Positions 26,705 through 36,387 are shown, counted from the stretch's first letter. The stretch: DNA of 64,000 nt from Pseudomonas sp. IB20 (GCF_009707325.1 NZ_CP046103.1:434001-498000); one strand, 5' to 3'. Notes: generated from the sequence alone by a model not told the origin. Made by a program: numbers and translations.

Positions 26705-29700
26705 TTAGCCAATGGTCATCAGGCTGGCGTTGCCACCCGCCGCAGCGGTGTTAACACTCAACGCACGCTCGATCACCAGGCGCTCCAGCGCAATCGCCGT
26801 TTCACCCTGCGACAAACCATGCACCCCAACAATCGCTCCGCCACGCTGTGCCACTTGCTGGCACACCGCACGCAGTTGGTCGGAGTCGCCGTGGTGCAGG
26901 ACTGCGTCGAACACCACTTCGTCCTTGGTCCAATCGGGCACGCGCTTGATCTTCGCCTGAATTTCCTTCGGCAGGCGTGGGAACACTGCCTTGGTCAGGT
27001 CAGTTTCCGGCCATACCGCCGAACCGCCGACGGCCAACACTGCTGCCAGTTGCGTCAGCAAGTCACCTTCCACTTCCGCCAGGCACAGCACGTGCTCGCG
27101 GGGCAGGATGGCGTAACTGTTGCGCTCGCCGGTCGGGCCGGCCAGTTGGCGGGTGATACCGCTTTGCGATTGCGCGGCGAACTGATTGCACAGGGCGCTC
27201 AGGTCGCTGAACTTGTTGCTGTCGGCCCAGGTTTTCAGGGCGGTCAGCGGTTGGCTCATGGCATCACGCAGACGCACGTCCGGTGCGGTCAGCTTGTCGC
27301 CACGTACGAAGGATTGCTCGATCGCATCGGTAGGACGAGTCGACAGCAGACGGTACAGGTACAACGGCCCACCGGCTTTCGGGCCAGTGCCCGACAGGCC
27401 TTCGCCGCCGAATGGCTGCACGCCGACCACGGCGCCGACGATGTTGCGGTTCACGTAGACGTTACCTGCATGCACGTTGTCGATCACCTTGGCGATGGTC
27501 TCATCGATGCGGGTGTGCACGCCCAGGGTCAGGCCGTAGCCAGAAGCATTGATCTGCGAAATAAGCTGGTCGATCTCTTTACGCTTGTAACGCACCACGT
27601 GCAGCACGGGTCCGAAGATCTCGCGTTGCAGTTCGTCGAAGCTTTCCAGCTCGATCAGGGTTGGCATCACGAAGGTGCCGCGCTTGATCTCTTCGCCGTC
27701 GGCAATTGCCACTTGGTACACATTGCGGCCTTTGTCGCGCATGGCCTGGATGTGTTTCTCGATGCCGGCCTTGGCTTCGGCGTCGATTACCGGGCCGATG
27801 TCCACCGACAGGCGCTCCGGGTTGCCCAGGCGGCATTCAGCCATGGCGCCTTTGAGCATTTCGATCACGCGGTCTGCCGAATCTTCCTGCAGGCACAGGA
27901 CGCGCAGGGCCGAGCAGCGTTGGCCGGCGCTGTCGAAAGCCGACGAGACAACGTCTATCACGACTTGCTCGGTCAGCGCCGAAGAGTCGACGATCATCGC
28001 GTTCTGGCCGCCGGTTTCGGCGATCAGCGGAATCGGACGGCCCTGGGCATCCAGACGACCGGCGACGCTGCGTTGCAGCAGGCGCGCGACTTCGGTGGAG
28101 CCGGTGAACATCACGCCTTTGACGCGATCATCACCGACCAGGCGCGCACCCACGCTTTCGCCCTGGCCAGGCAGCAGTTGCAGTACGCCTTCCGGAATAC
28201 CGGCTTCGAGCAAAATGCGTACGGCTTGTGCCGCCACCAGCGGGGTTTGCTCGGCAGGCTTGGCCAATACCGGGTTGCCGGCCGCCAGTGCCGCAGCGAC
28301 TTGGCCACTGAAAATGGCCAGCGGGAAGTTCCACGGGCTGATGCAGACCACCGGGCCCAGTGGGCGGTGGGCATCGTTGGTGAAGTCGTTGCGTGCCTGC
28401 ACCGCGTAGTAACGCAGGAAATCCACGGCTTCGCGCACTTCGGCGATGGCGTTGGCGAAGGTCTTGCCGGCTTCGCGGGCCAGCAGGCCCATCAGCGGCT
28501 GGATCTCGCCTTCCATCAAGTCGGCGGCGCGCTCCAGGATCGCGGCGCGCTCGGCGGGCGGGGTGGCCTGCCAGATCGGGCCAGCGTTGATGGCGCACTG
28601 GATAGCATTGTCGACGTCTTCGACGGTGGCTTCCTGTACGTGGCCGACCACGTCACGCAGGTCGGACGGGTTCAGCACCGGCGCAGCCGCTTCATTGCTG
28701 GACGCGCAGCCCAGCATCGGCGCAGCTTTCCAGTCGTTATGGGCGGTGGCCAGCAAGGCGCAGGACAACGACGCCAAGCGGTGTTCGTTAGCCAAGTCGA
28801 TACCGGCCGAGTTGGCGCGGTCGCTGCCATACAGGTCACGCGGCAGCGGAATACGCGGGTGCGGCAGGCCGAAGCCGCCTTCCAGCGTGGCCATCTGCTC
28901 GATGTTGGCCACTGGGTCGGCCACCAGCTCCTGAATCGAGATGGTGTGGTCGGCGATGCGGTTAACGAACGAGGTGTTGGCGCCGTTTTCCAGCAGGCGA
29001 CGCACCAAGTACGCCAGCAGTGTTTCGTGGGTGCCGACCGGTGCGTACACGCGGCACGGACGGTTCAGCTTGCCATCGGAAACCTTGCCCACAACTTGCT
29101 CATACAGCGGTTCACCCATGCCGTGCAGGCATTGGAACTCGTACTGGCCGGGGTAATAGTTCTGGCCGGCGATATGGTAAATGGCCGACAGCGTGTGGGC
29201 GTTGTGCGTGGCGAACTGCGGGTAGATGACTTCCGGCACTGACAGCAGTTTGCGTGCACAGGCGATGTAGGAAACGTCGGTGTACACCTTGCGGGTGTAG
29301 ACCGGGTAGCCTTCCAGGCCTTCGACTTGGGCGCGCTTGATTTCGCTGTCCCAGTACGCGCCTTTTACCAGGCGGATCATCAGGCGATGGCGGCTGCGGC
29401 GCGCCAGGTCGATGACGTAGTCGATCACATACGGGCAACGCTTCTGGTAAGCCTGGATCACGAAACCGATGCCGTTCCAGCCGGTCAGTTGTGGCTCGAA
29501 GCACAGGCGTTCGAGCAGGTCGAGCGACAGCTCCAGGCGGTCGGCTTCTTCGGCGTCGATGTTCAGGCCGATGTCGTACTGCTTGGCCAGCAAGGTCAGG
29601 GACAGCAGGCGCGGGTACAACTCGTCCATCACGCGCTCGTACTGGGCGCGGCTGTAACGCGGGTGCAGTGCCGAGAGCTTGATGGAAATGCCCGGGCCTT

Positions 29701-30658
29701 CATAAATCCCACGGCCGTGGGAAGCTTTGCCGATGGAATGAATGGCTTGTTCATACGAGGCCAGGTACTTCTGGGCATCGTGTTCGGTCAGCGCGGCTTC
29801 ACCGAGCATGTCGTAGGAGTAGCGGAAGCCCTTGGCTTCGAACTTGCTCGCATTGGCCAGGGCTTCGGCGATGGTTTCGCCGGTGACGAACTGCTCGCCC
29901 ATCAGGCGCATGGCCATGTCGACGCCCTTGCGGATCATCGGTTCGCCGCTCTTGCCGATGATGCGGCTCAGGGACGAGGTCAAGCCCGCTTCGTTGTGGG
30001 TGGCGACCAGTTTGCCGGTCAGCAGCAGGCCCCAGGTAGCGGCGTTGACGAACAGCGACGGGCTGTTGCCCAGGTGCGGCTGCCAGTTGCCGGTGCTGAT
30101 CTTGTCGCGGATCAGCGCGTCGCGGGTGCCTTTGTCCGGGATGCGCAGCAGCGCTTCGGCCAGGCACATCAGTGCCACGCCTTCCTGGGACGACAGGGAA
30201 AATTCTTGCAGCAGGCCCTGAACAATCCCGGCACGGCCGCCGGCGCTCTTCTGATTGCGCAGCTTCTCGGCAATCGAGGCGGCCAGCTTGTTGGTGGCCT
30301 CGGCCATCTGTTGCGGCAGGCGGGCCTGCTCAATCAGCATCGGCACCACTTCCGGCTCGGGGCGACGGTAGGCGGCGGTGATCGAGGCGCGCAGTACGGA
30401 TTGCGGCAAGATGCTTTCGGCGAACTCCAGGAAGCACTGGTGGGCGTGGTCCGACTGGACTTCGCCTGCGTCTTCAGCGTCCTTGCTGCCCGAGCCGTTG
30501 AGCTCGGTCAGGGTTGCACCACCCTCGAGTTTCTCCAGGTAATTGAAAATCGCCTGCTTGATCAGCCAGTGCGGCGTGCGATCAATGGAGGTCGCGGCCG
30601 CCTTGAGGCGTTCGCGGGTCGGGTCGTCGAGTTTGACCCCAAGGGTGGTCGTAGCCAT
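26705..30658 (-). CDS. putA: Bifunctional proline dehydrogenase / L-glutamate gamma-semialdehyde dehydrogenase and repressor PutA
   Basis: A trifunctional PutA of 1317 aa. Residues 1-47 are a ribbon-helix-helix DNA-binding domain (TTTLGVKLDDPTRERLKAAA). Residues about 90-600 are the FAD proline dehydrogenase barrel, with YSYDMLGEAALTE and GAYWDSEIKRAQ. Residues about 650-1110 are the aldehyde dehydrogenase, with Glu in ETGGQNAMIVDSSA and catalytic Cys in DSAGQRCSALRVL. A C-terminal domain caps the substrate channel. It oxidises proline to glutamate at the membrane and represses put genes when proline is absent. The start at 30658 gives the RHH domain directly. putP is divergent; five GTTGCA motifs lie between. 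Confidence 0.97.
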   Translation of the reverse strand: MATTTLGVKLDDPTRERLKAAATSIDRTPHWLIKQAIFNYLEKLEGGATLTELNGSGSKDAEDAGEVQSDHAHQCFLEFAESILPQSVLRASITAAYRRPEPEVVPMLIEQARLPQQMAEATNKLAASIAEKLRNQKSAGGRAGIVQGLLQEFSLSSQEGVALMCLAEALLRIPDKGTRDALIRDKISTGNWQPHLGNSPSLFVNAATWGLLLTGKLVATHNEAGLTSSLSRIIGKSGEPMIRKGVDMAMRLMGEQFVTGETIAEALANASKFEAKGFRYSYDMLGEAALTEHDAQKYLASYEQAIHSIGKASHGRGIYEGPGISIKLSALHPRYSRAQYERVMDELYPRLLSLTLLAKQYDIGLNIDAEEADRLELSLDLLERLCFEPQLTGWNGIGFVIQAYQKRCPYVIDYVIDLARRSRHRLMIRLVKGAYWDSEIKRAQVEGLEGYPVYTRKVYTDVSYIACARKLLSVPEVIYPQFATHNAHTLSAIYHIAGQNYYPGQYEFQCLHGMGEPLYEQVVGKVSDGKLNRPCRVYAPVGTHETLLAYLVRRLLENGANTSFVNRIADHTISIQELVADPVANIEQMATLEGGFGLPHPRIPLPRDLYGSDRANSAGIDLANEHRLASLSCALLATAHNDWKAAPMLGCASSNEAAAPVLNPSDLRDVVGHVQEATVEDVDNAIQCAINAGPIWQATPPAERAAILERAADLMEGEIQPLMGLLAREAGKTFANAIAEVREAVDFLRYYAVQARNDFTNDAHRPLGPVVCISPWNFPLAIFSGQVAAALAAGNPVLAKPAEQTPLVAAQAVRILLEAGIPEGVLQLLPGQGESVGARLVGDDRVKGVMFTGSTEVARLLQRSVAGRLDAQGRPIPLIAETGGQNAMIVDSSALTEQVVIDVVSSAFDSAGQRCSALRVLCLQEDSADRVIEMLKGAMAECRLGNPERLSVDIGPVIDAEAKAGIEKHIQAMRDKGRNVYQVAIADGEEIKRGTFVMPTLIELESFDELQREIFGPVLHVVRYKRKEIDQLISQINASGYGLTLGVHTRIDETIAKVIDNVHAGNVYVNRNIVGAVVGVQPFGGEGLSGTGPKAGGPLYLYRLLSTRPTDAIEQSFVRGDKLTAPDVRLRDAMSQPLTALKTWADSNKFSDLSALCNQFAAQSQSGITRQLAGPTGERNSYAILPREHVLCLAEVEGDLLTQLAAVLAVGGSAVWPETDLTKAVFPRLPKEIQAKIKRVPDWTKDEVVFDAVLHHGDSDQLRAVCQQVAQRGGAIVGVHGLSQGETAIALERLVIERALSVNTAAAGGNASLMTIG

Positions 30659-31119
30659 CTTTTTATCCTCATGGGTGCCACTACTGCGTGGCATCTGCTG
30701 GCGGCAAGATTAGCTTTGCGCATCCAGAGGTGCAACCGGGTGCAACCCAAATTGTTCAGGAAATTTTCGATCGTGATCGGGAAAAAATTCGGCCTTCGAC
30801 CGAATCCGCTCCACAGTGGTGCATTTGCTTCTGACATTGGCTGTTCTTGCTCCGAAAAGGAGCAAAAAACCGCTGTTTTAGTCAAAACACGCATGGGTGC
30901 AACTTATTCTCAAGAAACTGGTTGCACCTTATTTACTTTGTTGAATAGCATTCGTGCCCAAGGTGCAACCACCTGAAGGGTTCGGTTCATCGGCTGGCGG
31001 CTTTCCTGGGGAAACGTCAGTCATAAATGCGCGGCACGTCGTTTCGTCTACCCGTTTATCCACGGGTGGCCGTCTGACAGACCGTCGCTACATAAAAACA
31101 ATGCCAGGGCGTCACTCTT
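30659..31119. promoter_or_regulatory. putA-putP control region with five GTTGCA (PutA operator) motifs
   Basis: A 461-bp divergent gap. The hexamer GTTGCA, the DNA motif known for the E. coli PutA RHH domain, occurs five times: 30731-30736, 30741-30746, 30898-30903 and 30964-30969 as TGCAAC, and 30921-30926 as GTTGCA. They cluster near each gene, two by putA and three in the middle. A hairpin GCTCC-GAAAA-GGAGC sits at about 30850-30864. The clustering suggests PutA represses both genes through looping or dual sites (inference). Confidence 0.75.
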
Positions 31120-32604
31120 ATGAGCGTTAGCAATCCCACCCTGATCACGTTTGTGATCTACATCGCAGCAATGGTGCTGATCGGCTTAATGGCCTATCGC
31201 TCCACCAACAACCTCTCCGATTACATCCTCGGCGGTCGCAGCCTTGGTAGCGTGGTCACCGCCTTGTCGGCCGGTGCTTCCGACATGAGCGGCTGGTTGT
31301 TGATGGGCCTGCCGGGCGCTATCTACATGTCCGGCCTGTCGGAAAGCTGGATCGCCATCGGCCTGATCGTCGGCGCTTACCTGAACTGGTTGTTCGTGGC
31401 CGGCCGCCTGCGGGTGCAGACCGAGCACAACGGCGACGCCCTGACGCTGCCGGATTACTTCTCCAGCCGCTTCGAAGATAAAAGCGGCCTGCTGCGGATT
31501 ATCTCTGCGGTGGTGATTCTGGTGTTCTTCACCATTTACTGCGCTTCCGGCATCGTCGCCGGCGCCCGTCTGTTTGAAAGCACCTTCGGCATGTCCTACG
31601 AGACCGCGCTGTGGGCTGGTGCTGCTGCGACGATTGCCTACACCTTTGTCGGTGGTTTCCTGGCAGTTAGTTGGACAGATACCGTACAAGCCACGCTGAT
31701 GATCTTCGCGCTGATCCTGACGCCAATCATCGTGCTGCTGGCCACCGGTGGCATTGACACCACCTTCCTGGCGATCGAAGCCAAGAACCCCGACAACTTC
31801 AACATGCTGAAAAACACCAGCTTCATCGGCATCATCTCGCTGATGGGCTGGGGCCTGGGCTACTTCGGCCAGCCGCACATCCTCGCGCGTTTCATGGCGG
31901 CGGATTCGGTGAAGTCGATCGCCAAGGCACGTCGCATCTCCATGACCTGGATGATCCTGTGCCTGGGCGGCACCGTGGCAGTGGGCTTCTTCGGCATCGC
32001 TTACTTCTCGGCGCACCCGGAAGTGGCTGGCCCGGTCAATGAGAACCACGAACGTGTGTTCATCGAGCTGGCCAAGCTGCTGTTCAACCCGTGGATTGCC
32101 GGCGTGTTGCTGTCCGCGATCCTGGCAGCGGTGATGAGCACCCTGAGCTGCCAACTGCTGGTGTGCTCCAGCGCGCTGACCGAAGACTTCTACAAAACCT
32201 TCCTGCGCAAAAACGCCTCCCAGGTTGAACTGGTGTGGGTCGGCCGCGCGATGGTGCTGTTGGTGGCCCTGATCGCCATCGCCATGGCAGCCAACCCGAA
32301 CAACCGTGTACTCGGCCTGGTGAGCTACGCCTGGGCCGGTTTCGGCGCTGCGTTCGGTCCTGTGGTGCTGATCTCGGTGATCTGGAAACAGATGACCCGC
32401 AACGGCGCCCTGGCCGGCATCCTGGTCGGCGCGGTCACCGTGATCGTGTGGAAGCACTTCGAGTTGCTGGGCTTGTACGAAATCATCCCAGGCTTCATCT
32501 TCGCCAGCCTGGCGATCTACTTCGTCAGCAAGCTGGGCGCACCGACTGCCGGTATGGTCGAGCGCTTTGATGCTGCGGAAAAAGACTACAACCTCAACAA
32601 GTGA
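31120..32604 (+). CDS. putP: Sodium/proline symporter PutP
   Basis: A 494-aa inner-membrane sodium:solute symporter (SSS family) with about thirteen helices. The N-terminus MSVSNPTLITFVIYIAAMVL is followed by LGGRSLGSVVTALSAGASDM, the sodium/proline-binding region of PutP, and GWGLGYFGQPHILARFMA. It imports proline for catabolism by PutA. It is divergent from putA with the shared operator region. A strong terminator with U-tract follows at 32635-32672. Confidence 0.96.
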   Translation: MSVSNPTLITFVIYIAAMVLIGLMAYRSTNNLSDYILGGRSLGSVVTALSAGASDMSGWLLMGLPGAIYMSGLSESWIAIGLIVGAYLNWLFVAGRLRVQTEHNGDALTLPDYFSSRFEDKSGLLRIISAVVILVFFTIYCASGIVAGARLFESTFGMSYETALWAGAAATIAYTFVGGFLAVSWTDTVQATLMIFALILTPIIVLLATGGIDTTFLAIEAKNPDNFNMLKNTSFIGIISLMGWGLGYFGQPHILARFMAADSVKSIAKARRISMTWMILCLGGTVAVGFFGIAYFSAHPEVAGPVNENHERVFIELAKLLFNPWIAGVLLSAILAAVMSTLSCQLLVCSSALTEDFYKTFLRKNASQVELVWVGRAMVLLVALIAIAMAANPNNRVLGLVSYAWAGFGAAFGPVVLISVIWKQMTRNGALAGILVGAVTVIVWKHFELLGLYEIIPGFIFASLAIYFVSKLGAPTAGMVERFDAAEKDYNLNK

Positions 32605-32634
32605 TTCGTCGGGTGCTGAGCGCCCGCTGAATTG

Positions 32635-32672
32635 AAAAAAGGCCCGCGTCCTAAGGATGGCGGGCCTTTTTT
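32635..32672. terminator. Bidirectional intrinsic terminator after putP
   Basis: Stem GGCCCGC (32641-32647) / GCGGGCC (32660-32666), with T6 on the right and A6 on the left, so it can end transcription in both directions. On the minus strand it would serve the truncated small gene at 32682-32834, which supports that gene having once been real. Confidence 0.88.
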
Positions 32673-32681
32673 ATGGGCGGT

Positions 32682-32834
32682 TCAGTCGGTATCCGGCTGA
32701 TTAAGAAAAATCTGCACACCCAGAATCGCCATGTAGAACTTGAACGCCGCTTCCTGGCCATTCCACTGATGGGATTGCCACATCAGAAACCATTCGCCGC
32801 CCACCACCATAAAACCAAAAAACCACACCAAAAA
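32682..32834 (-). pseudogene. 3' fragment of a small membrane protein gene, truncated at the vgrG junction
   Basis: The minus-strand frame ends (TGA 32682-32684) with about 50 codons of convincing membrane protein: LVWFFGFMVVGGEWFLMWQ, then SHQWNGQEAAFKFYMAILG and VQIFLNQPDTD. Towards its 5' end the hydrophobic pattern stops at about 32834. Beyond that point the plus strand is vgrG coding sequence, so the minus frame has become its antisense. A chimeric frame from ATG 32906 (74 aa) survives but has no clear RBS. The gene lost its N-terminus when the vgrG fragment arrived or the two were joined by a deletion. Identity unknown. Confidence 0.5.
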
Positions 32835-34133
32835 GCCGAGCGCGAGGCCGGTGGTCCCGCCCTGGTCGAACAGCGCTACCCTGGGCACTTTGCTGATCGT
32901 GAGCATGGTAAGTACCTGGCGCAACGCCTGTTGGAGCGTCACCGCAGCGATTATCGCCAGGCCAGCGGTTTTAGCGACCAGCCGGCCTTGGTTACCGGGC
33001 AGTTCTTGAAAATGGCCGGGCACCCTCGTCAGGAATGGAATGATTTGTGGTTGGTAACCCAATTGCACCATTCAGGGCATCAGCCTCAAGTGTTGGAGGA
33101 GTCTGTCCCCGAAGACGATGGCGATGAATCACCTCCGGGCTACAGAAATGAATTTGTTATCACCCCTTGGGACGTGCCATTTCGAACGCCCCTGATCCTG
33201 TCGCGGCCGCAAATATCCGGTTACCAAAGCGCGGTGGTCACAGGGCCTGCCGACAGTGAGATCCATTGCGACGAATACGGCCGGGTCAAAGTACAGATGG
33301 CCTGGGACCGCGACGGCGAGCACAACGACCATTCCAGTTGTTGGCTGCGAGTCGCCAGCGCTTGGGCCCATGACCGTTATGGTTCGGTGCTGATCCCCAG
33401 GGTCGGCATGGAGGTGCTGGTAGGCTTCGTGAATGGCGACATAGACATGCCGTTGGTGATGGGCTGCCTGCCCAACGCGGCGAACCCTGTGCCCCTCGAC
33501 CTGCCGGCAGACAAGACCCGCAGCATCTTGCGCAGCCACAGCAGCCCGGGGGGTGGTGGCTACAACGAGCTGCGCATTGAAGACCGCAAGGGCGCTGAGG
33601 AAATCTACCTGCGCGCCCAGCGGGATTGGACCCAGCACGTCTTGAATGACCAACAGGTGCAGGTCGATAACCAGCGCCGGGTGACGGTGGGCGGCGAGTC
33701 GCACCATGAGCTTCAAGGCGAAGAGCAACGCATTACCCACGGCAACCGCCTGACCGAGCTCAAGCAGGATGATCATCTGGTGGTCGGTGGTTCGCAGCAG
33801 GTGCGGGCAGGGCGGGCCATTCAGATCGGAGCAGGGCAAAGCATTGTTATCGACGCCGGCGCCAGCGTGACGATCCAGGCGGGAGGGCAGTCGATCACGC
33901 TTTCGGCGAGCGGCATATTCAGCAGCGTGCCGATTCAGCTTGGCGGCGTGCCGGCTGCCGCCGCTGCGCCGTTAATGCCGGGCATCAAGGAAAAGCTGCT
34001 GGCGGTTATTCCCGCCCTGCTCAGCCGCGTGCAAGTAGCCAGCCTGAAACGCAGTGCACCGTTTTGCGAAGAGTGTGAGCGCTGCAAGAACGGTCAGTGT
34101 GATATTGCCGAACATCTCCAGGCTCGACCTTAA
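32835..34133 (+). pseudogene. vgrG: Type VI secretion spike protein VgrG, 5' half missing
   Basis: The C-terminal 432 residues of a VgrG/TssI. Homology starts at AEREAGGPALVEQRYPGHF and runs through the gp27/gp5 boundary (QRLLERHRSDYR), the OB domain (CDEYGRVKVQMAWDRDGE), RIEDRKGAEEIYLRAQRDW and the needle repeats (VGGSQQVRAGRAIQIG). The C-terminal Cys-rich tail is EECERCKNGQC. A complete VgrG has about 250-270 more N-terminal residues that form the base bound by the tube. Upstream of 32835 the same frame is unrelated DNA next to the putP terminator. Without the base the protein cannot form a spike trimer in the usual way. The DUF4123 gene follows at 15 bp. Confidence 0.8.
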
Positions 34134-34148
34134 AAGGAGTTAACCCTT

Positions 34149-34874
34149 ATGCCTCAGCCTTTGGAACCTCGTGCCTGGCTGGACCAATACCCTTTGCTCG
34201 CCAATGAGCAGATTTTCGCCGTGCTGGGCAGTGCCAGCGACGCCAAGCCGTTTACCGCTTGGCAAGCGAAGGCAGGTGCAATGCCGCCCCAGCCAATCTG
34301 GGCAGGCACGGCCTATGCGCAGTGGAATGAGGTGATGCCTTACGTTGGCATCATCGAGCCAGGCAGCCCCTTCCTCGACTGGATCGCAACCACCGAAGCA
34401 ACGGATTGGGGGTGGTTGGCAGTGTCGTCCAGCCCGCTGGAAACAGTGGTCGCGCATCTGCAAAGCCTGACCAAGGTGTTGCTGCCCGAGGGCCAGGACG
34501 TGTTTTTGCGCTTTTGGGATGGCGGCCAATTTCTGCCGATTGTGCAGAAATTGGGCGACGAGGCGGGGATGGTGTTGCCGGTATTTCAGCGTTACCTGAT
34601 CAACCGCCAACCGCTGACGGTTGCGACAGGCCCGGTGGTTGCCGCCAAAACCAGCCCATGGTGGCGCGTGCCCGCCGTGGTGTTGGAGCATCTGGCCGCG
34701 CAATCACCCCAGGTGTTGATCAATAACCTGCTGCAATGGCTCGAAGAACAACGCCCCGACCTGTACACCGCCTTCAAGCCTGTGACCTTGCAGCACAAGG
34801 TCGCCTACTTCGTGCGCGGGGCGGATGTCAGTCATGGGGCGCTGGCTGACTATTTGACCTCAGAGTTGAGTTGA
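34149..34874 (+). CDS. DUF4123 T6SS adaptor/chaperone
   Basis: A 241-aa DUF4123 (Tap/TEC-type) protein. These cytoplasmic adaptors bind an effector's N-terminus and load it on the VgrG tip. The family pattern is seen in WLDQYPLLANEQIFAVLGSA, then AYAQWNEVMPYVGIIEPGSP and FRFWDGGQFLPIV-like residues (FLRFWDGGQFLPIVQ, about residues 118-132). AAGGAG is 9 nt before the ATG. The gene that should follow, an effector with immunity partner, is absent: the next feature is metY on the opposite strand, whose stop overlaps this gene by 15 bp. It is an intact adaptor without its client. Confidence 0.82.
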   Translation: MPQPLEPRAWLDQYPLLANEQIFAVLGSASDAKPFTAWQAKAGAMPPQPIWAGTAYAQWNEVMPYVGIIEPGSPFLDWIATTEATDWGWLAVSSSPLETVVAHLQSLTKVLLPEGQDVFLRFWDGGQFLPIVQKLGDEAGMVLPVFQRYLINRQPLTVATGPVVAAKTSPWWRVPAVVLEHLAAQSPQVLINNLLQWLEEQRPDLYTAFKPVTLQHKVAYFVRGADVSHGALADYLTSELS

Positions 34875-36137
34875 ACCCAGCGCCTGCTGCAGATCCTCGA
34901 TCAAGTCTTCAATTGCCTCGATGCCTACCGACAGGCGAATCATTTCGGGCTTCACGCCGGCCTTGGCCTGCTCCTGCTCATTCATCTGCCGATGGGTGGT
35001 GGACGCCGGATGGCAGGCCAGGGATTTGGCATCACCAATGTTCACCAGGCGTTTGAAGATTTGCAGGGCGTCGTAGAAGCGTACTCCGGCGTCGTAACCA
35101 CCCTTGAGGCCAAAGGACAGAATCGCTGACGGTTTGCCCTGCATGTATTTCTGTGCCAATGCGTGGTGCGGGTGATCCGGCAGCCCGGCATAGCTGACCC
35201 ATTCCACCTCGACGTGGCCTTGCAGAAACTGCGCAACCTTCAGCGCGTTTTCAGTATGGCGCTCCATGCGCAGGGCCAGGGTTTCCAGGCCTTGCAGCAA
35301 TAGGAAGGCATTCATCGGTGCGAGGGCTGCGCCGGTGTTGCGCAGTGGCACGGTGCGGGCACGGGCGATAAAGGCGGCGGGGCCGAATTTATCGGTGTAG
35401 ACCACGCCGTGATAGGCCGGCTCGGGGGTGTTGAGACCGGGGAATTTCTCTGGGTACTTCGTCCAGGGGAAGGTGCCGCTGTCGACGATGACGCCGCCCA
35501 GGGAGTTGCCGTGGCCGCCGACGTATTTGGTCACGGAGTGCACCACAATGTCGGCGCCGAACTGGATAGGTTTGCACAGGATTGGCGTTGCCACGGTGTT
35601 GTCTACCATCAGTGGTACGCCGCGTGCGTGGGCGACATCGGCCAGGGCTTCGATGTCGATGATGTTGCCTGCGGGGTTACCGATGCTTTCGCAGTAGACC
35701 AGCTTGGTGTTGTCATCGATCAATTCGGCGATGGCCTCGGCGCAGTCGTCGCGGGCGAAGCGCACATCGACGCCAAAGCTTGGCAACAGGTGCGCGAACA
35801 GGGTGTAGGTGCCGCCGTAGAGCTGCGGCGTGGTGACGATATTGTCACCCGCGCGGGTCAGCGTCTGGATCGCGTAATGGATCGCGGCGCTGCCAGCTGA
35901 TACGGCTAGGGCGGCGATACCGCCTTCAAGGGCGGCAATGCGCTGCTCCAGCACGTCGTTGGTGGGGTTCATGATGCGTGTGTAGATATTACCGGGCACG
36001 TCCAGGTTGAACAGGTCGGCGCCGTGCTGGGCGTTGTCGAATTCGAAGGCGACGTTCTGGTAGATCGGCACGGCGACGGCCTTGGTGGTCGGGTCGGATT
36101 TGAAGCCGTGGTGCAGTGCAATGGTGGCGTCTTTCAT
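34860..36137 (-). CDS. metY: O-acetylhomoserine (or O-acetylserine) sulfhydrylase
   Basis: A PLP enzyme of the Cys/Met metabolism family, 425 aa, which makes homocysteine from O-acetyl-homoserine and sulfide. The PLP lysine is in HSVTKYVGGHGNSLGG (about Lys208). Family segments are GNIYTRIMNPTNDVLEQRIA, LYGGTYTLFAHLLPSFG and SLACHPASTTHRQM. The start MKDATIALHHGFKSDPTT at 36137 has GGAGG 10 nt upstream. The 3' end overlaps the convergent DUF4123 gene by 15 bp, so island DNA abuts the stop. PA5025-like by position. Confidence 0.94.
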   Translation of the reverse strand: MKDATIALHHGFKSDPTTKAVAVPIYQNVAFEFDNAQHGADLFNLDVPGNIYTRIMNPTNDVLEQRIAALEGGIAALAVSAGSAAIHYAIQTLTRAGDNIVTTPQLYGGTYTLFAHLLPSFGVDVRFARDDCAEAIAELIDDNTKLVYCESIGNPAGNIIDIEALADVAHARGVPLMVDNTVATPILCKPIQFGADIVVHSVTKYVGGHGNSLGGVIVDSGTFPWTKYPEKFPGLNTPEPAYHGVVYTDKFGPAAFIARARTVPLRNTGAALAPMNAFLLLQGLETLALRMERHTENALKVAQFLQGHVEVEWVSYAGLPDHPHHALAQKYMQGKPSAILSFGLKGGYDAGVRFYDALQIFKRLVNIGDAKSLACHPASTTHRQMNEQEQAKAGVKPEMIRLSVGIEAIEDLIEDLQQALGSTQL

Positions 36138-36180
36138 GATTGTTATTGACCTCCTTGGTTTCCTTGAGCGCCCTGTACAC

Positions 36181-36267
36181 GGTGGGCGCTGGCTTGCCTG
36201 CGATAGCATCACCGCGGTGCAAGGGTAATACCGCGTCGCCTGCCTCGCGGGCAAGCCCGTTCCCACA
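36181..36267. repeat. REP inverted pair, imperfect
   Basis: A left arm with GCTGGCTTGCCTGCGAT (36187-36203) and a right arm with CTCGCGGGCAAGCCCGTTCCCAC (36244-36266) form an imperfect REPIN in the metY-rlmJ divergent gap. The arms belong to different REP subtypes, suggesting a mixed or decayed element. Confidence 0.65.
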
Positions 36268-36387
36268 GGGGCGATTAGACTGTTTTCGGCGGTGTGCCTG
36301 CGGTTATGACATAAGCACCGGCCGACACGCAGCCCTGCACCTTTGCCCCGGTAGAAGGTAAACTTCGCCCCCTGCGCAGGAGCAACC

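Noticed and set aside
26819..29242. An 807-codon open frame antisense to putA
   Set aside because: It lies wholly within putA, reads as His/Gln/Val-rich filler without family signal, and is explained by high-GC codon bias of the opposite strand.
32673..32834. Treating the vgrG frame as a full gene starting at ATG 32673
   Set aside because: The first 54 codons overlap the putP terminator side and read as low-complexity Lys/His sequence; VgrG similarity starts only near 32835 and about 250 N-terminal residues are absent.
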